Of a stretch of DNA of 49,595 nucleotides, positions 31,787-38,233 are shown piece after piece. The translations under genes were made by a program, and so were the position numbers. This stretch comes from a virus. The stretch spans positions 1 through 49,595 of the IMG/VR virus record IMGVR_UViG_3300005532_000245; one strand, given 5' to 3'. The notes below the pieces were generated by a model. That model saw only the letters and a program-made list of their open reading frames with translations, was not told the DNA's origin and did not search any database. The stretch's first letter is position 1. Each line of letters begins with the position of its first letter.

Positions 31787-31801
31787 TCAACAGTATAGCA
31801 A
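31787..31801 (-). promoter_or_regulatory. late-type promoter, terminase operon
   Basis: Reverse strand TTGCTATACTGTTGA, followed by a CACCAC/GTGGTG hairpin. It drives terS and terL and lies about 165 bp from the divergent sigma gene start. Confidence 0.75.
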
Positions 31802-31964
31802 GCGACGGAAAACGTTCCTGAGAGAGATAAGAAAGATGAAGATTTTGGCATGCTTCCTGAGCAATCTCAATCATATCTCAACCTGCTATCCCTTCCGCAA
31901 CTTTTGCGATACAATACAATCGGTGGAGGAAAGCCGCTTGACGGCGACGTTGACGGGAGGAAAT

Positions 31965-32885
31965 ATGCCACGCACTGCTGTAAAGAAAACGCAACCTGCT
32001 GATGATCTCTCTGCTGATGAAGAGGCTTTAGAAAAAGTTGAACCCCGCTTTGATCGCGCACTCGATACCTACCTTCGTGAAATCAGCAGCCATCCTCTGC
32101 TTTCTGCCTCTGAAGAGGTGGCGCTGGCTATCCGTATTGAAGCGGGCGACGAGGGCGCAAAACGGCGCATGATCGAATGCAATCTCCGCTTAGTGGTCTC
32201 CATTGCCAAACGCTATTTCTCCGCGCTCGTCGGCATGACCTCGCTTGATCTCATCCAGGAGGGTAATCTTGGCCTGATACGCGCTGTGGAGAAGTTTGAT
32301 TACCGGCGCGGCTATCGCTTTTCCACGTATGCGACCTGGTGGATACGGCAGGCCGTGCAGCGCGCAATGGGGGAGAGCCAGCGCACCATCCGGCTGCCCG
32401 TGCATATTGCCGAGGAAGTGGTCGCCTTGCGCCGTGCGCAGACGCGCCTCTTTGTGCAACTTGGGCATGAGCCGGGCGTAGCAGAGTTGGCCCTGGCCCT
32501 GAAGATGAGCGTGGCGCATGTGCGTGACCTGCTGGACTGGCAAGAGGATGCCGTGTCGCTGGATGCGCCCATTGCAGAGAGCGAGGATGGCTTCTCTTTC
32601 GCCGATATCATCGAGGACAGGGCAAGCGCGCCGCCTGATAGCCTGAGTCAGCAGAGCGAATTGCAGGCCCTGATAGCCGCCGCGCTTACCCACCTCGTAC
32701 CACGTGAACGGCAAATAGTTGAGATGCGATTCGGGCTTTCGGGCCGCGACAGTTGCACACTGGAAGAGGTAGCAGAGGTATTCGATCTGACGAAAGAGCG
32801 CATTCGCCAGATCGAGGTCAGGGCGCTACAGCGTGTCCGGCAACTGCTGGGCATGAGAGCAGTTGAGTTGATGGAGAGCGCGTAG
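31965..32885 (+). CDS. phage-encoded RNA polymerase sigma-70 factor (RpoD/SigA-like, group 2)
   Basis: Start ATG 31965 after GGGAGGAAAT; upstream frame is non-coding. 306 aa. Region 1.2 [18 protein letters not shown]; region 2 [31 protein letters not shown] and [14 protein letters not shown] (-10 recognition); region 3 [13 protein letters not shown]; region 4 [14 protein letters not shown] and [20 protein letters not shown] (-35 recognition). It directs RNA polymerase to promoters. Small phage sigmas are usually divergent; this one is close to host primary sigma. A TACAATACAAT -10-like stretch lies at 31910-31920. Flanked by a terminator downstream. Confidence 0.93.
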   Translation: MPRTAVKKTQPADDLSADEEALEKVEPRFDRALDTYLREISSHPLLSASEEVALAIRIEAGDEGAKRRMIECNLRLVVSIAKRYFSALVGMTSLDLIQEGNLGLIRAVEKFDYRRGYRFSTYATWWIRQAVQRAMGESQRTIRLPVHIAEEVVALRRAQTRLFVQLGHEPGVAELALALKMSVAHVRDLLDWQEDAVSLDAPIAESEDGFSFADIIEDRASAPPDSLSQQSELQALIAAALTHLVPRERQIVEMRFGLSGRDSCTLEEVAEVFDLTKERIRQIEVRALQRVRQLLGMRAVELMESA

Positions 32886-32898
32886 GCAGATCACAAAG

Positions 32899-32933
32899 AA
32901 AAGCGCGTCCAGATCAGCACTGGACGCGCTTTT
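32899..32933. terminator. bidirectional intrinsic terminator
   Basis: AAAAGCGCGTCCAG (32899-32912) pairs over 14 bp with CTGGACGCGCTTTT (32920-32933), giving a U-run on both strands. It ends the sigma gene transcript and the convergent leftward transcript arriving from 32969. Confidence 0.9.
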
Positions 32934-32968
32934 GCGCGGCTCACTCTCAAGATAGCATGGGTGTCAAG

Positions 32969-33376
32969 TCACGGCTCTCGCTCGCGCCATCGGTCTGCTG
33001 TGGTGTGACGCAACACGGGACGCACCACAGGCCCTTCCCGTGTCTCCCACTCAGGGACGCCCTCTTTGCGGTAGTCAGCCATGATGCGCCCTGGCTGCTG
33101 GTAGGGGTCAATCACGATGCGGGCGGCGTCGGTATGGCGCTCTCGGCTCTCCGCCTGACAGTAGTAGCAGATGAGCGTACCAGGGCGTTTCGCGTCACGC
33201 ACCAGGCGTGCATTGTGGCGCTCGCAGCACTCCTGATAGACGGGGGCGGGTCGCTCATTGCGCGCCGCCTCTTTACCCAGGCGAAAGAACTGACGCGCGG
33301 CATCTTCAAAGGCGACGACACGCGGGCGACGGCGGCGCGTTAGATGGAGCAGTCGACGAAACCAGAATGGGCGCAT
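32969..33376 (-). CDS. hypothetical CxxC protein, 135 aa
   Basis: Start 33376 has AGGAAGGAGAGAGAT ahead of ATG; the longer frame to 33550 overlaps the next gene. Very basic N-terminus (RRLLHLTRRRRPRVV), then CCERHNARLV and LICYYCQ, a zinc-ribbon-like set. Possibly HNH-like or nucleic-acid-binding, but no catalytic motif is clear. Confidence 0.65.
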   Translation of the reverse strand: MRPFWFRRLLHLTRRRRPRVVAFEDAARQFFRLGKEAARNERPAPVYQECCERHNARLVRDAKRPGTLICYYCQAESRERHTDAARIVIDPYQQPGRIMADYRKEGVPEWETREGPVVRPVLRHTTADRWREREP

Positions 33377-33389
33377 ATCTCTCTCCTTC

Positions 33390-33581
33390 CTACTCAGCAT
33401 CAGAATTGCTTCCCTCACAATCCTCACAGTAGACTGGCGTTGAACCGTCCCAGATTGCTTTGGCTTGCGGGCCGTCGAAGTCGTGTGCATCATACCAGCA
33501 CCCATAACAGAGCCAGAAACCACAACGTGCGCAACGCCTGAGATGAACATTTGTCCAATGGCAAATGCTACATATTTCCAT
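33390..33581 (-). CDS. small cysteine-rich zinc-finger protein, 63 aa
   Basis: 63 aa with ten cysteines arranged as CSIC, CARCGFWLCYGC and CEDC, plus His residues: a treble/RING-like double zinc finger. AGGTGAGAA precedes ATG. Overlaps the end of the preceding 91-aa gene. Likely a protein- or nucleic-acid-binding phage factor. Confidence 0.7.
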   Translation of the reverse strand: MEICSICHWTNVHLRRCARCGFWLCYGCWYDAHDFDGPQAKAIWDGSTPVYCEDCEGSNSDAE

Positions 33582-33843
33582 TTCTCACCTCACTTGCCGC
33601 CTGCATGCGCAGCCAGATATCCACCCCTGCGCACGCTTGCCGGATAGAGCAGCCGGAGGATGCCAGCCACTCGACGTAGGCCACGAAATCATCCATTTCT
33701 CTCTGCTCCGGCGCAATGCCCGCTCGTGGCCTATCCGGCGCGAGCCATGCCCGTAGCACTGTGCAGACGAGCGGACCGTAGAGCGCAGCGGTAAGCATGG
33801 CCAGCCACAAAGCAAAGAAGCATGCAAGCGTTCTTATCAACAT
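33568..33843 (-). CDS. N-terminally membrane-anchored protein, 91 aa
   Basis: Start ATG 33843 after GAGGTGTAC. N-terminal span LACFFALWLAMLTAALYGPLV followed by a soluble region with EMDDFVAYVEWLASSG and CAGVDIWLRMQ. Overlaps the zinc-finger gene by 14 bases. Function unknown. Confidence 0.6.
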   Translation of the reverse strand: MLIRTLACFFALWLAMLTAALYGPLVCTVLRAWLAPDRPRAGIAPEQREMDDFVAYVEWLASSGCSIRQACAGVDIWLRMQAASEVRNGNM

Positions 33844-33851
33844 TGTACACC

Positions 33852-34067
33852 TCACTCTTTCCAGTCACGCAGATGCGCGGGAATGTAGCGTTTCACCGCT
33901 TGATAGCGTTGTTCCTGCTCAGGCGTCCCGCGAATATCGCAGGCATCGCCAACAATTTCTTGCTCCGCTGGTCGCAGGCGTCGTTTCAGGTGATAGGCTC
34001 TCCCTGACCACTCTTCCCACTCTCCGAGGTCGGCATCCCCTACGCCTTTCAGCGCCTCGAAGGCCAT
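33852..34067 (-). CDS. hypothetical protein, 71 aa, or C-terminal part of a frameshifted gene
   Basis: The only ATG (34067) lacks a ribosome binding site, while the reading frame stays open upstream and reads sensibly (DRKFLRRMAFEALKGVG) up to the stop of the 42-aa gene before it. Together the two frames would make one ~120-residue protein joined by a +1 shift near GTT-TGA at 34092-34087. Contains LRPAEQEIVGDACDIRGTPEQ. Either a decayed or a programmed frameshift gene. Confidence 0.5.
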   Translation of the reverse strand: MAFEALKGVGDADLGEWEEWSGRAYHLKRRLRPAEQEIVGDACDIRGTPEQEQRYQAVKRYIPAHLRDWKE

Positions 34068-34086
34068 GCGCCGGAGGAACTTGCGA

Positions 34087-34215
34087 TCAAACGGTCAGCA
34101 CCACGTCGTGTGTGCCGCCGACGTAGTGGAATTTCGGGTAGAGCGTTTCCACTGCCAAGCGGCAGGGGTGATCTATGGCTGTTTGCTGATGTTCGTTCAT
34201 CTCTTTCTTGCTCAT
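34087..34215 (-). CDS. hypothetical protein, 42 aa, possible N-terminal part of a frameshifted gene
   Basis: ATG 34215 overlaps the preceding stop (ATGA) with GGAGGAAAG ahead. Product ends KFHYVGGTHDVVLTV then TGA. The sequence breaks off in the middle of what looks like a folded domain, and the next frame continues it. See the 33852-34067 entry. Confidence 0.5.
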   Translation of the reverse strand: MSKKEMNEHQQTAIDHPCRLAVETLYPKFHYVGGTHDVVLTV

Positions 34216-34424
34216 CTTTCCTCCAATTTCCCTACGGCGAGCAGCCGTTTCAAATCATCTCGATAGACTTCCGTTATCCGGTACCGCAAGCCCTTCACCT
34301 CGAAGACTTCCCCGATCTTGCCCTGTGCTGCCTGAAGTTGCACGTCGGTGGCATTGCGGGCAAGCAACTTGTGCATCTCGGTTGGTGTCGGTAGTGGCTT
34401 GACGGTTGTGGTCAGTCCGCGCAT
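34212..34424 (-). CDS. hypothetical protein, 70 aa
   Basis: GGGGGAACT before ATG 34424. Small alpha/beta protein (EMHKLLARN, IGEVFEVKGLRYRITEVYRDDL) with a beta-hairpin of the kind seen in small phage KOW/SH3-like proteins. Coupled to the next gene. Function unknown. Confidence 0.65.
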   Translation of the reverse strand: MRGLTTTVKPLPTPTEMHKLLARNATDVQLQAAQGKIGEVFEVKGLRYRITEVYRDDLKRLLAVGKLEER

Positions 34425-34451
34425 AGTTCCCCCAATTCTCTCCGCCTGTTC

Positions 34452-35462
34452 TCAGGCAGGCGATTCTTCCGTTTGTTGCATTTCTGCAAGAAAGCGCGAC
34501 TTCCAGGCGTTCGCAGTAGAAGGTGATTTGCCGATCAGCGTTGCCAGTTCGCGTGCAGAAATGTTCGGATTCTTGTACACCGCTGCGCGCGCTTTCTGTT
34601 CAGGTGTTTGCTGTTTTGCTGTACGGCGCACTGGACGATGGGTGTGCAGTGGCGTGATCTTTGCGCTGTTCACCACAGGTAGCTCTTCGGTGTTCGGTTC
34701 CTGTGCAGTTTCGTGTGCAATCGTCTCCGCTACATCGGCCTGTGAAGGCCGATCAACGGGTTCGGACTGTACACTGTGCTGTGCAGGTGGCTGTTCGATC
34801 TGGTGTGCAGTTTCCTGTTCGGTGATTGCACAGAGAGACAGGAAATCGAACACCGTTTTCGGATGTACAATGTGCAGTTTTGGACGCCTGATCTGTACAG
34901 TGGTCTGCACATTTTGCACGGGCAACTGCACACGTGCAGTCTGTTCGATTTGTGCAGGTGGCTGTACACTTTGCTCTGTTTTGAGCAGATGTACCACGCG
35001 GCCATAGAGTACCGAACAGATGGAACGCGCAACCACCAGCACAATCTGAATGCCTGTTTGCAGAGCTTCAGGAATAGACACCACATGCTCAATGCCCACG
35101 GTCACGACGCCCACGAGCATAATGCCAATCAGCACATAGGAGAGGCGTCGTGCCTGCATTGCCCCTTCCTCATTGCCCTCCTTTTTTGCTTGCCGGGCCA
35201 GCTTTGCCAGCGACAGCCCGCCCACGTCCAACGCGCCCATCTGGACGAGGAACATCCACAGCGAGAGCGTTTCCGGCAAGTGGACGCCAGGGTAAAGCTG
35301 CGCGCAACTGTAGAGTACCGTTGCGTAGAGGATGATTTCTGTCGCTTTGCCGGCCAGGCCCATGAACCAATCGGTGAGGGCCGTGATATAGTCGCTGTGC
35401 TTGAAGCTGTGCCATATCGCTTCAAGACGGGGGTGCTTTCCCTGTTGCTGAAAGACTGCCAT
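34452..35462 (-). CDS. multi-span membrane protein with C-terminal helix-turn-helix
   Basis: 336 aa. About four membrane spans in residues 40-155 (EIILYATVLYSCAQLYPG, LWMFLVQMGALDVGGL, LSYVLIGIMLVGVVTVGI, TGIQIVLVVARSICSVL), then a long polar linker of Gln/Val/Pro repeats and a C-terminal HTH (ARELATLIGKSPSTANAWKSRF). This tethers a DNA-binding domain to the membrane. It lies two genes from the FtsK-like ATPase, suggesting a DNA transfer, partition or membrane-attachment module. The C-terminal HTH resembles those of plasmid replication or transfer regulators. Confidence 0.75.
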   Translation of the reverse strand: MAVFQQQGKHPRLEAIWHSFKHSDYITALTDWFMGLAGKATEIILYATVLYSCAQLYPGVHLPETLSLWMFLVQMGALDVGGLSLAKLARQAKKEGNEEGAMQARRLSYVLIGIMLVGVVTVGIEHVVSIPEALQTGIQIVLVVARSICSVLYGRVVHLLKTEQSVQPPAQIEQTARVQLPVQNVQTTVQIRRPKLHIVHPKTVFDFLSLCAITEQETAHQIEQPPAQHSVQSEPVDRPSQADVAETIAHETAQEPNTEELPVVNSAKITPLHTHRPVRRTAKQQTPEQKARAAVYKNPNISARELATLIGKSPSTANAWKSRFLAEMQQTEESPA

Positions 35463-35489
35463 ACACTATTCCTTCCTGCGATGTACTTT

Positions 35490-35732
35490 CTACCAGAACC
35501 AGCCTTTGCGCTTTGGATGATCCTCTTCCTCGTCTTCATCCCCGCCAGGGAAGCCCGCTACCTTGTCAGACAATTCGTAAAAGAGATCGCACTCTTCTTC
35601 TGTCTGAGGCACCTTCGACTCATCAAATGTTTCGTCGTACAGTTCGTAATAGCGGTTCAGTTTCGCCTCAACTTCATCCGTTGACATCGGCACTGAGAAA
35701 TCAATCAAGCCACCTTTGCCGAAGAGTTTCAT
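35490..35732 (-). CDS. acidic hypothetical protein, 80 aa
   Basis: Very acidic protein with a helical core (VEAKLNRYYELYDETFDESKV) and a DEDEEED stretch near the C-terminus followed by HPKRKGWFW. Lies between the FtsK-like and membrane-HTH genes, with a weak ribosome site, so it may depend on coupling. Function unknown. Confidence 0.6.
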   Translation of the reverse strand: MKLFGKGGLIDFSVPMSTDEVEAKLNRYYELYDETFDESKVPQTEEECDLFYELSDKVAGFPGGDEDEEEDHPKRKGWFW

Positions 35733-35752
35733 GTCATACCGCGCTTTCTGGC

Positions 35753-37222
35753 TTATAGCCCTGCTTCTCGAATAATCCGTGACGCATCGGCAAAGTACCG
35801 ATTGCTCTTTTTCATCTCTCTCAGCACCTTGTCAATGCTGCCTAGTCCTTTGTACAGATCGATCACACGTTGCTTTTCAGTTTCCGTAAAGCGGTAGTCG
35901 CGGGGAGTGGCTTCCGACTGCTCGTAGAGGGGCTTCCCTGAATTTGCAAGGCTACCCGTGACGGTAGTGGAGGCCCAGAAACCGCGCTCATTCTCATCGT
36001 CCCGGTAGTCGCTCCCCGCGGCTTCCTCGTCCTCTACAGGCGATTGGAAGCCAGTTGGCCTTCCTACCGGCTCATAGGTAGACGGGCCGAGCAACTGGTA
36101 GAGCGCCGCGTTATCCACATACGGCACACGTGCCAGGCTGGCTTGCTTTACATTCTCCGCTCGCAGCATCACCACGCCTTTGCCCAGTCCTCCATCGTCT
36201 ACTGTCCCCTTGACATCTAGGAGCGTGCGCGCCGTCGTCGGGTCGCCGCCCACATAGACCGCCGTGCGGAAGCAGTCCCTGACCGCGCCGCCCTCTTCCT
36301 TCATGACCGTCCTCACCAGGAAGTCCTGCGCCGCCGTCACGAGGAATAGTCCCACTTTGCGCCCTTCCCGCAAGAGATCGGCCATGTAGCCAGGGGCTTC
36401 AGGGACATGCTTCACAATGGCCGGAAGTTCGTCCAGGACAATATAGAATGGACTGCCTACGGGAAGCGAGTGCGCGTAGCGTTCTAGCCGATTAGGAAGC
36501 ATCTCCTGAGCCACCTTGCGCAAGTATTCCCCAATCACACGGTAGTCTCGACAGCGCATCGGATTATCGTAGAGATACGGCTCAAAAGGCGTCCAGTCCT
36601 CGTTATGCGCGATGTCATAGCGGGTATAGTGGGGATTGAGGAGCAGGACGCTCGCGCCGACGAAACAAAGTTGCGCAACGAGGAGACGGATTAAGACGCT
36701 CTTGCCGCCGCCGGTTGCGCCCGCCAGTGCCACGTGACACAGGCCCTCTGCACTGGCTATCGCTTCCCGCTCTCCTGGTAAGTATCCGAGGAGAATGCGT
36801 TCAGCAGATGGGCGAAACGTAGTGAGTGCCTGCGAAAAAGTACGCATGGCAGGCACGGCAAGCGTTGTCTCGATAGCCTCTTGCTTTGGGCTGGCTATCG
36901 GCTTGTGAATGGGGGCGACGTGAACCCATTGCCCGTCTGCACTCTCACGAACCAGCATGCCGTACTGCGCAATGGGAATTTGCGTCATGGCCTGAAATTC
37001 TCGCAGGCTCTGCTCGTGCAGAGCTAAATCGAGCCTGCGCGTGGCAAGCGCACGGGAATGCTCAGCCGTCTTCATGGCCTGATAGCCTGGATGCATCCGT
37101 AAGGCCAGGTGCTTGCGGGCCGCGCGCGTTTTTGCCTGCGTTCTGTCATGCCACCAGGAGAAGATGACAACGCCCGCCGCGACGAGCGCGACGACGGCAA
37201 TGAAGCAGAGATATTCAATCAT
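35753..37222 (-). CDS. FtsK/TcpA-like membrane-anchored DNA translocase ATPase
   Basis: 489 aa. One N-terminal membrane span (YLCFIAVVALVAAGVVIFSW), a coiled region, a RecA-fold ATPase with Walker A AGATGGGKS near residue 170 and Walker B YIVLDELPAI near 262, and a sensor-like ITAAQ-type segment (FLVTAAQD). A C-terminal HTH-like domain follows (TETEKQRVIDLYKGLGSI). FtsK/SpoIIIE/TraB/TcpA proteins move dsDNA. In mobile elements of Gram-positive bacteria they drive transfer. The preceding RBS is AAAGGACGC. Confidence 0.82.
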   Translation of the reverse strand: MIEYLCFIAVVALVAAGVVIFSWWHDRTQAKTRAARKHLALRMHPGYQAMKTAEHSRALATRRLDLALHEQSLREFQAMTQIPIAQYGMLVRESADGQWVHVAPIHKPIASPKQEAIETTLAVPAMRTFSQALTTFRPSAERILLGYLPGEREAIASAEGLCHVALAGATGGGKSVLIRLLVAQLCFVGASVLLLNPHYTRYDIAHNEDWTPFEPYLYDNPMRCRDYRVIGEYLRKVAQEMLPNRLERYAHSLPVGSPFYIVLDELPAIVKHVPEAPGYMADLLREGRKVGLFLVTAAQDFLVRTVMKEEGGAVRDCFRTAVYVGGDPTTARTLLDVKGTVDDGGLGKGVVMLRAENVKQASLARVPYVDNAALYQLLGPSTYEPVGRPTGFQSPVEDEEAAGSDYRDDENERGFWASTTVTGSLANSGKPLYEQSEATPRDYRFTETEKQRVIDLYKGLGSIDKVLREMKKSNRYFADASRIIREAGL

Positions 37223-37298
37223 ATCAGCGTCCTTTTGCTTTGTCCTACAGGGCCGCGCTACCAGGACACTGAATCGTTACAAAGATACGCAACAGGAA

Positions 37299-37357
37299 CA
37301 TAGAAAGCCACAACCTTTCTATGGGAATGGCTCTGAGGTGTTCACAGCGCCTCAGAG
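37299..37357. promoter_or_regulatory. two hairpins between small HTH gene and FtsK-like gene
   Basis: CATAGAAAG (37299-37307) pairs with CTTTCTATG (37315-37323), and CTCTGAGG (37331-37338) pairs with CCTCAGAG (37350-37357); the latter includes the HTH gene stop. No U-runs. They could attenuate transcription into the FtsK-like gene. Confidence 0.5.
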
Positions 37358-37564
37358 TGCGTTACTCCCCGATTGATCTACGGGCCGGGACTCTTTCAGT
37401 TTATCCAGTTCGGATTTCCGAAAGCGCACGCGCTCTCGCCCGTAGTCAACACGATACTTCCTGAGTTTTTTCTGTTCCACGTAGCGTTCCAACGTGCGTC
37501 TGGAAACGTTCAGGTAAGCCATCGCTTCCTTTGTGGTCAGTTCCGTGTCAGCATGTTCGCTCAA
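37352..37564 (-). CDS. excisionase/MerR-like helix-turn-helix protein, 70 aa
   Basis: TTG start after GGGAGG, 70 aa. Helix-turn-helix with TTKEAMAYLNVSRRTLERYVEQKKL and a wing (YGRERVRFRKSELDKL), the pattern of small excisionase/AlpA or plasmid-type DNA-binding proteins. The gene is transcribed away from an operator-rich region and probably binds there. It could act as repressor or as excisionase; no integrase is present to support the latter. Confidence 0.8.
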   Translation of the reverse strand: MSEHADTELTTKEAMAYLNVSRRTLERYVEQKKLRKYRVDYGRERVRFRKSELDKLKESRPVDQSGSNAL

Positions 37565-37707
37565 TACGTCCTCCCTTCACTCAGGGTATAAGCAAGCATA
37601 ACATATTTTGTCGCATTGTGCAACATCTTGACGTATCAAGTTTTCTATGCTATGCTTCACATGACGTATGTTGACACATATTGACACACTACACAGGGAG
37701 TACCGAT
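37565..37707. promoter_or_regulatory. divergent promoters with operator repeats
   Basis: Leftward: -35 TTGCAC (37624-37619), 17-bp spacer, -10 TATGCT (37601-37596). Rightward: -35 TTGACG (37629-37634), 17-bp spacer, -10 TATGCT (37652-37657). The -35 elements lie within the palindrome CTTGACGTATCAAG (37628-37641). TGACGTAT repeats at 37630 and 37663, and TTGACACA repeats at 37672 and 37682 (10-bp step). A control region for the small HTH gene and the forward membrane protein. Confidence 0.75.
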
Positions 37708-37929
37708 ATGGCAAGCCTCGTAATGGTAGCACATCAGGTGATGATGCTGCATCCGACCTGCTCGCTGTTCCTGTTGCTGGCCTATGCCGCGCTTCTGGGC
37801 ATAGGCTGGTACCGCTTCTTTGCCCTCGCTATGGTGCCTGCCCCGGTGTCCATCCTGTTTCAGACGAACACCGGGACTGCACTTGTTAAGGTTCGCATCC
37901 ACTTGCTAGAAGTGGCATGGCTACGGTGA
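37708..37929 (+). CDS. small membrane protein, 73 aa
   Basis: GGGAG precedes ATG 37708 and a full promoter (TTGACG-17-TATGCT) lies upstream. Hydrophobic segment CSLFLLLAYAALLGIGWYRFFALAM, then a polar tail. Isolated on the forward strand and facing the leftward operons, so it is likely controlled by the operator repeats. Function unknown. Confidence 0.6.
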   Translation: MASLVMVAHQVMMLHPTCSLFLLLAYAALLGIGWYRFFALAMVPAPVSILFQTNTGTALVKVRIHLLEVAWLR

Positions 37930-38075
37930 CGCACTACGAAACTCGCAAGCAGATCGGTGCCAGCTCACTGCCTGCTTCACACACAACGCGCTACAAGATG
38001 ATCTATCGCAACACGGTCTCCCGTGGAACCACACTGCTTCCATACCGTGCTAACGCCTCACCTATCGTGAGTTGA
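37917..38075 (+). CDS. possible small basic protein, 52 aa
   Basis: ATG at 37917 inside the end of the membrane gene; 52 residues, Ser/Thr/Arg-rich. It overlaps the reverse 76-aa gene by 73 bases tail to tail, so one of the two may be an artefact. Kept at low confidence. Confidence 0.25.
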   Translation: MATVTHYETRKQIGASSLPASHTTRYKMIYRNTVSRGTTLLPYRANASPIVS

Positions 38076-38233
38076 CCGAGTGCCACTGGCCTGACGAAAT
38101 GTCGCTCCATATGCTCAGCATCAAAATGGCAGAGACAGGTTTCGTGCTGACAAAATGGGCGTTCGTCGGTATGTTCCACCTGTGGCGTAACCCAGTGTGC
38201 CCAGATGGGAACAATCACAAAATGCTCACTCAT
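38003..38233 (-). CDS. hypothetical Cys/His protein, 76 aa
   Basis: GGAGATCGC before ATG 38233, which overlaps the preceding stop (ATGA). Contains HTDERPFCQHETCLCHF, a possible metal site, and a helical C-terminus (LGQLTIGEALARYG). Last gene of the leftward replication/modification operon. Function unknown. Confidence 0.65.
   Translation of the reverse strand: MSEHFVIVPIWAHWVTPQVEHTDERPFCQHETCLCHFDAEHMERHFVRPVALGQLTIGEALARYGSSVVPRETVLR

Noticed and set aside
32946-32959. Reverse-strand TGCTATCTTGAGAG resembling the late promoter
   Set aside because: Core differs at several positions and it points into the sigma terminator with no gene downstream.
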